Assembly: GCA_937898635.1 (NCBI GenBank)
Contig: CALEJW010000155.1
Coordinates: 1-5,027, forward strand
Reading direction: 5' to 3'
Source: an uncultured Pseudomonadota bacterium
Lineage (GTDB): Bacteria; Pseudomonadota; Gammaproteobacteria; Burkholderiales; Usitatibacteraceae
Length of the DNA: 5,027 nt
Shown one piece after another: positions 1 to 5,027 of this stretch (the first letter of the stretch is position 1; every line of letters starts with the position of its first letter). Made by a program: the position numbers and the translations under genes. The notes below the pieces were generated by a model. It did no database searches, was not told the origin of the DNA, and worked only from the letters and a program-made list of their open reading frames with translations.

Positions 1-505
1 CGAGGTCGCGCTGCCGCGAGACCTGCCAGCGCCGCCGCCCGCTGCCCTGCACGAGGAAGACGTCGTAGGAATCGACGTGCGGGCCGACGCTGCCGCCGGG
101 GACGGCGTAGCTCACCATGAGGTCGTCCACGCGCGCGTGCGGCACGAAGGCGAAGCGCTCCAGCAGCGCGGCGGCGCCGGCGCTGAAGTGGTTCGTGTCC
201 TGCACGAGCACGGTCCAGTCCCGGCGCGGACGCCGGGAGAGGGCCGCGCGCGTGAAGGGGCCGTGCGCGAGCGTCCAGGTGCCGCCCTCGTGCCGCACCA
301 CGCGCGACTCCGCGTCGGGCGAGCAAGCGAGCCCGAGCACGCCGCGCGCGTCCAGGGGATCGACGAAGCCGGGAAAGGCGCCGCGCACGAGGAGCGGGCG
401 TTTCTGCCAGTACCGTCGCAGGAAGTCCGCGGCCGGGATCGGCCCGGGAAATCGGGGTCCTGGCGCGGCCCGCGGCCCCCCGCGGGGCCCGCTCTTGCGC
501 GTCAT
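1..505 (-). CDS. roxA: RoxA/YcfD-type ribosomal protein uL16 arginine hydroxylase (cupin/JmjC-like), N-terminal part, runs off left edge
   Basis: The minus frame stays open from an ATG at 505-503 to base 1, giving 168 residues with no stop, so the C-terminal half is missing. The E. coli homologue YcfD/RoxA is an Fe(II)/2-oxoglutarate oxygenase that hydroxylates Arg81 of ribosomal protein uL16 in the cytoplasm. Family landmarks seen here are YWQKRPLLVRG (residues 32-42), the HGPF segment (81-84), VQDTNHF (101-107), RVDDLMVSYAVPGGSVGPH (125-143) and the iron-binding H143-x-D145 pair in HVDSYDVFLVQGSGRRRWQV. The second iron-ligand histidine and the dimerisation/winged-helix region would lie outside. 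The start is fixed by an in-frame TAG at 517-515, four codons upstream. The N-terminus is about 13 residues longer than that of E. coli YcfD and is rich in Arg, Pro and Gly. No good Shine-Dalgarno is visible. It is divergent from the peroxiredoxin gene. Confidence 0.9.
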   Translation of the reverse strand, partial: MTRKSGPRGGPRAAPGPRFPGPIPAADFLRRYWQKRPLLVRGAFPGFVDPLDARGVLGLACSPDAESRVVRHEGGTWTLAHGPFTRAALSRRPRRDWTVLVQDTNHFSAGAAALLERFAFVPHARVDDLMVSYAVPGGSVGPHVDSYDVFLVQGSGRRRWQVSRQRDL

Positions 506-535
506 GAAAATCCGCTAGAATCGATTCGTGTTTCG
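495..535 (+). promoter_or_regulatory. Candidate sigma70-type promoter for the bcp-slyD unit in the divergent gap
   Basis: TAGAAT at 516-521 matches the TATAAT -10 consensus at five of six positions and sits in the only locally AT-richer patch (about 505-534) of the left half. A poor -35 (TTGCGC, 495-500) is 15 bp upstream, shorter than the ideal 17. A start site near 528 would give a leader of roughly 17 nt before the bcp ATG. A perfect 10-bp palindrome, GAATCGATTC (518-527), overlaps the -10 and the expected start site. No convincing promoter for the divergent roxA was found; its control elements would have to overlap the bcp start. The assignment is by consensus matching only. Confidence 0.45.
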
Positions 536-541
536 AGGAGG
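536..541 (+). promoter_or_regulatory. Strong ribosome binding site of bcp
   Basis: AGGAGG lies three bases upstream of the ATG at 545. It is a full match to the anti-Shine-Dalgarno core, though with a shorter spacer than usual. It decides the start at 545 against the long open frame that continues upstream across the opposite-strand roxA region. Confidence 0.8.
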
Positions 542-544
542 ACC

Positions 545-1024
545 ATGTTACAGGTTGGACATCCCGCCCCGTCGTTTTCGCTTCCCGACGCCTGCATGGA
601 GATGATGCATCTGTCCAGCTTCCGCGGGAAGAAGAACGTCGTCCTCTATTTCTATCCGCGCGACCGCACCCCCGGCTGCACCATCCAGGCGATCGACTTC
701 AGCGACCGCGAGCAGGAGTTCGCGAAGCTCGACACGGTCGTCTTCGGCATCTCGCGCGACGACGTGCTCTCGCACGCCGCGTTCCGCGACGAGCAGGGGC
801 TCTCGGTGCAACTCCTCGCGGACACCGAGGCGGTGGTGTGCCGCAAGTACGACGTGATCGGCGAGAAGGTGGTCGACGGCCGGCCGAAGGAGACCCTCAC
901 GCGCTCGACCTTCATCATCGACAAGAAGGGGATCCTGCGCCACGTGCTGCGCGACGTGAATCCGAAGGACCACGCCGACGAGGTGCTCAAGCGCGTGAAG
1001 ACGCTCAATGGCCGGGCGGGTTGA
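545..1024 (+). CDS. bcp: Bcp/PrxQ-type thiol peroxiredoxin
   Basis: The product is 159 residues, the normal size of this family; it reduces hydrogen peroxide and organic hydroperoxides in the cytoplasm using a thiol reductant, commonly thioredoxin. The single thioredoxin-fold domain spans almost the whole protein: VGHPAPSFSLPD (4-15), the strand NVVLYFYPRD (31-40), the active site TPGC (42-45) with peroxidatic Cys45, the catalytic-triad Thr42 and Arg120 (TRSTFIID, 119-126). The resolving cysteine five residues after the peroxidatic one in E. coli Bcp is Ile50 here. Cys99 (VVCRKYDV) and Cys17 are the only other cysteines, so it is either a 1-Cys enzyme or uses Cys99. The start is supported by AGGAGG at 536-541 and by the family N-terminus. 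Its last 17 bases overlap slyD, so the two are probably cotranscribed. Confidence 0.95.
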   Translation: MLQVGHPAPSFSLPDACMEMMHLSSFRGKKNVVLYFYPRDRTPGCTIQAIDFSDREQEFAKLDTVVFGISRDDVLSHAAFRDEQGLSVQLLADTEAVVCRKYDVIGEKVVDGRPKETLTRSTFIIDKKGILRHVLRDVNPKDHADEVLKRVKTLNGRAG

Positions 1025-1508
1025 GGCCGGCACCGTCGTCACGATCGCCTACGAGCTGCGCGATTCCGACGGGGCGCTGCTCGACGAGCAGGACGCGCTC
1101 GTCGCCTACCTGCACGGCGGCCACGGCGGCATCTTCCCGAAGGTGGAGGCTGCGCTCGAGGGCCACGGACCCGGGCACGAGGTCGCGCTCTCGCTCGATC
1201 CGGAGGATGCCTTCGGCGACTACGATCCGGAACTGCTGCGGGTGGAGCCTCGGGAGGCGTTCCCCGAGGTGCTCCAGGTCGGCATGCGCTTCGAGGGCGT
1301 GCCCGGCGAGGCGCCGTCGGAGGATCTGCGCGTCTATGCCGTGACCGCGATCGCGGACGACCGCGTGGTGGTGGACGGCAATCACCCGCTCGCGGGGGAG
1401 CGCGTCTGGTTCCGCTGCACGGTGAAGGAGATCCGCGCCGCGACGCAGGAGGAGCTGCGGCACGGCCACGCGCACGGGGAGCACGCGCCCGAGACCGGCG
1501 AGTCCTAG
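1008..1508 (+). CDS. slyD: SlyD-type FKBP peptidyl-prolyl cis-trans isomerase and chaperone
   Basis: The product is 166 residues. SlyD enzymes isomerise Xaa-Pro bonds, act as folding chaperones in the cytoplasm and, through a His/Cys-rich tail, bind nickel for metalloenzyme maturation. The FKBP part is split: residues 1 to about 72 (AYEL at 14-17, LLDE at 24-27, YLHGG at 34-38, AALEG at 48-52, the DAFGDYD turn at 67-73) and about 125-145. Between them is the insert-in-flap chaperone domain, ending at the diagnostic VDGNHPLAG (122-130). The tail after EEL is short, HGHAHGEH (152-159), with four histidines and no cysteine, much shorter than the E. coli tail, so metal binding may be reduced. The ATG at 1008 lies inside the end of bcp with only a weak upstream purine stretch (GTGAAGA), suggesting translational coupling. 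The TAG stop overlaps the opposing gene's stop. Confidence 0.94.
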   Translation: MAGRVEAGTVVTIAYELRDSDGALLDEQDALVAYLHGGHGGIFPKVEAALEGHGPGHEVALSLDPEDAFGDYDPELLRVEPREAFPEVLQVGMRFEGVPGEAPSEDLRVYAVTAIADDRVVVDGNHPLAGERVWFRCTVKEIRAATQEELRHGHAHGEHAPETGES

Positions 1509-2467
1509 CCGCCTCCCGGCGGTTCCTCCCGCGCTTCGGCGCGGAAGAGTCCGGGGTCCCCGGGGTCGACCGTGATGCGGACCCAGCCCACCACGGGGCT
1601 GCCGGGCACCTCCACGCGCAGGACGTTGCCGACGCTCGCGCCGAGGCCGTCGCGGAAGGGGCGGTCGGAGATGTAGGTGTGCGAGTCGCCGTGGACGAAG
1701 AGCACCGGCTTCGCGAGGCGCTTCGCCCCCGCGGCCACCTGCGCCTTGAACGCCTCGTAGACGCCGTCGCGGCTCGCGACCCAGGGGTCGGCCTGGGCGA
1801 AGAGCGCGAGGCCGCGCTTGTCCGTGCCCTCCGCGAGGCGAATGGCGCCCTCGAGCCAGGCGCGAACCGCCGCGGCGCGGCAGCGCTGCTCGGCGTCGTT
1901 CGCCGCGTCGAAGCCGCGGTTGTCGTTGCTGCCCACCACGTGCAGCGTGGCGAAGACGACCCCGTTCTTCGTCCACAGCCGGTTCTCGGGCAGGCCCGGG
2001 CAGCGGCAGGCGACGCCGTCGCGCTCCGCGCAGGCGTCCTGCCGGGCGAGCGGCATGCGCGAGCGGCCGAGCGACCAGCCGTCGGCGAAGAACACCTCGC
2101 GCAGCTTCGCCAGGCGCTCGAGCGGATCGCCTGCGCCGCTCGTCTCGCGGCGGCAGTCGGTCCAGTCGTTGTCGCCCGGCGTGAGGACGAGCGCATGGCG
2201 GGAGGCGTCCAGGCGCGCTCTGCGCTCGGCGTAGAGCGCGTCCGTGCAGGGCGGGTGGCTTCCCGCCTTGAAGTCGCCCACGTGCACGACGAAGGCGAGG
2301 GGCTCCGCGCCCATCCTCGCGAGCATCGCGTCGAAGGCGAGCGCCTCGCGCTCGTCGTAGGGGCTGTCGCCGGTCGCCGCGAACGCGAACGCCTCGGGAT
2401 GCGGCGGCCTCGCGGCGCAGCCGGCGAGCGCGAGGAGGACGAGGAGCAGCGCGGCGCGGCAGCCCAT
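1505..2467 (-). CDS. Lipoprotein of the calcineurin-like metallophosphoesterase superfamily, exact substrate unknown
   Basis: The product is 320 residues. It opens with a lipoprotein signal: a hydrophobic stretch (ALLLVLLALAG, 6-16) and lipobox LAGC with Cys17 as the lipidation site, so it should be anchored in the cell envelope and face the periplasm. The mature part shows a degenerate metallophosphoesterase motif series: TGDSP (32-36), HVGD (62-65), PGDNDW (97-102), GSND (179-182) and HGDSH (259-263). These resemble the metal-ligand blocks of the superfamily, but GDND replaces the usual GNHD/E and HGDSH replaces GHxH. Six mature cysteines besides the lipid-bearing one (74, 105, 146, 154, 156, 196) could form disulfides. 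Its ATG shares one base with the mutS stop (TGATG), with no evident Shine-Dalgarno, implying translational coupling to mutS. Substrate and true activity cannot be told from sequence. Confidence 0.85.
   Translation of the reverse strand: MGCRAALLLVLLALAGCAARPPHPEAFAFAATGDSPYDEREALAFDAMLARMGAEPLAFVVHVGDFKAGSHPPCTDALYAERRARLDASRHALVLTPGDNDWTDCRRETSGAGDPLERLAKLREVFFADGWSLGRSRMPLARQDACAERDGVACRCPGLPENRLWTKNGVVFATLHVVGSNDNRGFDAANDAEQRCRAAAVRAWLEGAIRLAEGTDKRGLALFAQADPWVASRDGVYEAFKAQVAAGAKRLAKPVLFVHGDSHTYISDRPFRDGLGASVGNVLRVEVPGSPVVGWVRITVDPGDPGLFRAEAREEPPGGG
1509..1544 (+). terminator. Two tandem GC-rich hairpins after slyD, possible transcript end without T-tract
   Basis: Directly after the slyD stop are CCGCC-TCCC-GGCGG (1509-1522) and CCGCGC-TTCG-GCGCGG (1529-1544). 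Read on the plus strand the second is a 6-bp stem closed by the very stable cUUCGg tetraloop, common at transcript ends in GC-rich bacteria. No run of T follows, so it is not a standard intrinsic terminator; it could stabilise the 3' end or pause polymerase with Rho. The sequence is also the coding 3' end of the opposing lipoprotein gene, and GC-rich coding DNA gives such stems by chance. Confidence 0.35.
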
Positions 2468-5027
2468 CAGCCGAGTCGCTTGCGCAGGTCGTAGAGCGCG
2501 TCGAGCGCCTCGCGGGGCGAGAGCGCGTCGAGGTCGAGCTCGGAGAGCGCCTCGAGCACCGGGTGCGCCGGCGCCGCGGTCGCGGCGGCGGGCCCGGCGA
2601 AGAGATCGGCCTGCGCGCCGTCGGGGCGAAGCCGGGTCTCCAGCGCGGCGAGATGGCGCCGGGCCGCGCGGACGACCTCCTTCGGGATGCCCGCGAGGTG
2701 GGCCACGTGGATCCCGTAGGACTTGTCCGCGGGGCCGGGTTCCAGCCGGTGCAGGAACACGATGCGGTCCTTGTGCTCCACGGCGTCCAGGTGCACGTTG
2801 GCGACGTTCGGGAGCTCCGCGGCGAGCTGCGTGAGCTCGAAGTAGTGCGTCGCGAAGAGCGTGTAGCAGCGCACGCGCTCGGCGAGGTGGCGCGCGACCG
2901 CGTAGGCGAGCGCGAGGCCGTCGAAGGTGGACGTGCCGCGCCCGATCTCGTCGACCAGCACGAGGCTCCTCGGGGTGGCGTTGTTGAGGATCGCCGCGGC
3001 CTCGGTCATCTCCACCATGAAGGTCGAGCGCCCGCCGGCGAGGTCGTCGGAGGCGCCGATGCGCGTGAAGATGCGGTCGATCGGGCCCAGGGTCGCCGAG
3101 GCCGCCGGGACGAAGGCGCCGCAGCAGGCGAGGAGCGCGATCTGCGCGACCTGCCGCATGTAGGTGGACTTGCCGCCCATGTTGGGCCCCGTGACGAGCA
3201 GGAGCTGGCGCGAGCGGGTGAGGCTCGTGTCGTTGGGGATGAAGTCCTCCACCTGGCTCTCGACCACGAGGTGGCGGCCGCCGGAAATCTCGATCATGTC
3301 CTCGTCGGTGAAGCCGGGGCGCGCGAGGCGCAGCGTTTCCGCGGAGGCCGCCAGCGCGGCGAGGGCGTCGAGCTCCGCGGCCGCTTCGGCGATGGCGATG
3401 AGGCGCGCGAGGCTCGCGCGCAGCCGCCCGAGGAGTGCCTCGTAGAGCTCCTTCTCCCGCGCGAGCGAGCGCTCGCCCGCGGCGAGCGCCTTGTCCTCGA
3501 ACGCCTTGAGCTCCGGGGTGATGAAGCGCTCGGCGTTCTTCATCGTCTGCCGGCGGCGGTAGTCCGCGGGCACGCGGTCGGCCTGGCCCTGCGTCACCTC
3601 GATGAAGAAGCCGTGGACCTTGTTGAACTCCACGCGCAGGTTGGCGATGCCGGTGCGTTCGCGCTCGCGCTTCTCCATCTCGAGGAGGAAGGCGCCGCAG
3701 TCCGACTGGAGGGCGCGCAGCTCGTCGAGCTCCGGGTCGAAGCCGTCGGCGATCACGCCGCCCTCGCGCACGACCGCGGCGGGCTCCTCCTTCAGCGCGG
3801 CGGCGAGATCGCCGTGCACGTCGTCCGCGGGGGAGAGCGGCGCGGCGAGCCGCGCGAGCGGGCCTGCCCGGGCGAGGAGCGCGTGCAACGCGGGCAACGT
3901 GGCGAGGGTGTCGCGCAGCCCGGCCAGGTCGCGCGGGCGCGCGCTGCCCAGGGCGATGCGCGCGGCGATGCGCTCGACGTCCGACCACGGGGAGAGCGCG
4001 CGCAGGATCGCGGGATGGCGCACCGCGGAGGAGGTCGCGGCGAGCGAGCCGACGGCGTCGTGGCGCGCGGCGACGACCGTCCGGTCGCGCAGCGGATGCT
4101 CCAGCCAGTCGCGCAGCCGCCGGCTGCCCATGGACGTGGCGCAGCGGTCGAGGAGCGAGACGAGGGTGGGCGAGTCGGCGCCGGAGAGCGTCTCGCCGAT
4201 CTCGAGGTTGCGGCGCGTGTGCGCGTCCATCTGCACGAACTCGCTCTCGTGCTCGACCGAGAGGCCGGTCACGTGCGGGAGCGCCGACTGCTGGGTGTGG
4301 CGGGCGTAGGCGAGGACCGCGCCCGCGGCGCCGACCGCCGCCGGGAGCGCCTCGACGCCGTAGCCGGCGAGGTCCGTCGTGCCGAACTGCCGCGCGAGCT
4401 CGCGGGCCGCGGCGGCGGGGTCGAACTGCCACGACTCGACGCGCGTCACGGGAAACCCGTCGCCCGCGAACGCGGCTTGCGCATCGTCCGGGACCAGGAG
4501 CTCGGCCGGCCGCAGGCGCTCGAGCTGCGCGGCCAGCTGCCCGGCCGGCACCTCGGTCACGCGAAAGCGCCCGCTCGCGAGCGAGAGCCAGGCGAGCCCG
4601 GCGTTGCCGTCGAGCACCCACGCCGCCGCGAGGAGGCTCTCGCGGTTGGCGGCGAGGAGCGCGGAGTCCGTGAGCGTTCCGGGCGTCACCACGCGCACGA
4701 CCTTGCGCTCGACCGGGCCCTTCGAGGCGGCGGGATCCCCCACCTGCTCGCAGATCGCGACGGACTCCCCCAGCTTCACCAGCTTCGCGAGGTACTGCTC
4801 CACCGCGTGGTAGGGCACGCCCGCCATGCGGATGGGTTCCCCCGCGGAGGCGCCGCGCGTGGTGAGGGTGATGTCGAGGAGCTTCGCGGCCCGCTCCGCG
4901 TCGGCGTGGAAGAGCTCGTAGAAGTCCCCCATGCGGTAGAAGAGCAGCATGCCGGGATACCCCGCCTTCAGGGCGAGGTACTGCTGCATCATCGGCGTGT
5001 GGCCGGCGCTCGCGCCGGGCGGGGAGG
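2467..5027 (-). CDS. mutS: DNA mismatch repair ATPase MutS, nearly complete, 5' end beyond right edge
   Basis: MutS recognises mismatches and small loops and, with ATP, recruits MutL. About 852 residues are visible. The frame remains open past the Met at 4992 and reads HTPMMQQYL; since this stretch is internal in E. coli MutS (residues 10-18), the true start is a few codons beyond 5027. Numbered from that Met: mismatch-binding GDFYE with Phe24 and Glu26 in domain I; connector; lever/clamp region to about 550, including RERERTG (442-448) and KNAERF (485-490); Walker A GPNMGGKS (602-609); signature region DLAGGRSTFMVEM (650-662); Walker B LVLVDE (677-682); ATPase His716 in FATHYFE; a QADLF sliding-clamp-binding motif (794-798); and a C-terminal oligomerisation helix region (about 810-841). 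All catalytic motifs are intact. It is followed, overlapping by one base, by the lipoprotein gene. Confidence 0.98.
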   Translation of the reverse strand, partial: SPPGASAGHTPMMQQYLALKAGYPGMLLFYRMGDFYELFHADAERAAKLLDITLTTRGASAGEPIRMAGVPYHAVEQYLAKLVKLGESVAICEQVGDPAASKGPVERKVVRVVTPGTLTDSALLAANRESLLAAAWVLDGNAGLAWLSLASGRFRVTEVPAGQLAAQLERLRPAELLVPDDAQAAFAGDGFPVTRVESWQFDPAAAARELARQFGTTDLAGYGVEALPAAVGAAGAVLAYARHTQQSALPHVTGLSVEHESEFVQMDAHTRRNLEIGETLSGADSPTLVSLLDRCATSMGSRRLRDWLEHPLRDRTVVAARHDAVGSLAATSSAVRHPAILRALSPWSDVERIAARIALGSARPRDLAGLRDTLATLPALHALLARAGPLARLAAPLSPADDVHGDLAAALKEEPAAVVREGGVIADGFDPELDELRALQSDCGAFLLEMEKRERERTGIANLRVEFNKVHGFFIEVTQGQADRVPADYRRRQTMKNAERFITPELKAFEDKALAAGERSLAREKELYEALLGRLRASLARLIAIAEAAAELDALAALAASAETLRLARPGFTDEDMIEISGGRHLVVESQVEDFIPNDTSLTRSRQLLLVTGPNMGGKSTYMRQVAQIALLACCGAFVPAASATLGPIDRIFTRIGASDDLAGGRSTFMVEMTEAAAILNNATPRSLVLVDEIGRGTSTFDGLALAYAVARHLAERVRCYTLFATHYFELTQLAAELPNVANVHLDAVEHKDRIVFLHRLEPGPADKSYGIHVAHLAGIPKEVVRAARRHLAALETRLRPDGAQADLFAGPAAATAAPAHPVLEALSELDLDALSPREALDALYDLRKRLG

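Noticed and set aside
77..544. Plus-strand open frame running in phase into bcp, which would give a 315-residue protein
   Set aside because: The upstream part is antisense to roxA, whose minus-strand frame has clear family motifs. The bcp start at 545 has a full Shine-Dalgarno and matches the family N-terminus.
545..573. A roxA promoter on the minus strand using TAACAT (550-545) as -10
   Set aside because: Only four of six consensus bases match, and the sequence 17 bp upstream (GACGGG) does not resemble a -35. It is too weak to list as a feature.
838..1344. Plus-strand open frame spanning the bcp-slyD junction in a third frame
   Set aside because: Arginine-rich shadow with no recognisable motif; both overlapping genes in the other frames are clear family members.
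2927..4309. Several plus-strand open frames antisense to mutS
   Set aside because: Ser/Arg/Ala-rich translations without domains, each the mirror of strongly conserved mutS codons.
2468..4621. Minus-strand open frame continuous with the lipoprotein frame, extending about 2.1 kb upstream through mutS
   Set aside because: Its translation is Arg/Ala/Pro-rich and low in complexity, and it lies in a different frame of the same strand as an intact mutS. It is an artefact of stop-poor GC-rich DNA; the lipoprotein signal begins cleanly at 2467.
1..5027. A novel defence, mobile or biosynthetic system
   Set aside because: All five coding regions belong to recognisable, mostly housekeeping families. 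There are no direct repeats, integrase, transposase, attachment sites or composition shifts. The gene arrangement looks like ordinary core chromosome.

Overview
The window is strongly GC-rich, chromosomal, protein-dense DNA. Protein similarity recalled from the families, together with third-position G/C bias, suggests a betaproteobacterium (Burkholderiales/Rhodocyclales-like, possibly an uncultured lineage). This assignment is inferred; there is no rRNA or other marker here to settle it. I see no mobile element, tRNA, CRISPR array, phage gene or foreign-looking base composition.

Layout. Left edge, minus strand (1-505): the N-terminal part of a RoxA/YcfD-type cupin oxygenase that hydroxylates ribosomal protein uL16; its C-terminus is outside the window. 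A 39-bp divergent gap (506-544) carries a plausible promoter, a perfect 10-bp palindrome and a strong Shine-Dalgarno sequence. Plus strand (545-1508): a two-gene unit, a Bcp-type peroxiredoxin followed with a 17-bp overlap by a SlyD-type FKBP prolyl isomerase. Minus strand (5027 down to 1505): mutS, whose first few codons lie beyond the right edge, followed with a 1-nt TGATG overlap by a lipoprotein of the calcineurin-like phosphoesterase superfamily. The plus- and minus-strand units converge tail to tail, with their stop codons sharing the palindrome CTAG at 1505-1508. There is no gene-free stretch longer than about 40 bp.

How the genes may relate. RoxA (ribosome modification), SlyD (ribosome-associated chaperone and metallochaperone in other bacteria) and Bcp (peroxide detoxification) are loosely linked by protein synthesis and stress. 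MutS is mismatch repair. The lipoprotein is translationally linked to mutS, but no functional connection is known to me. The set is essentially housekeeping; I found no evidence of an undescribed multi-gene system. The points most worth a second look are the mutS-lipoprotein coupling, the unusual metal motifs of the phosphoesterase, the peroxiredoxin lacking the usual resolving cysteine, and the very compact junctions.
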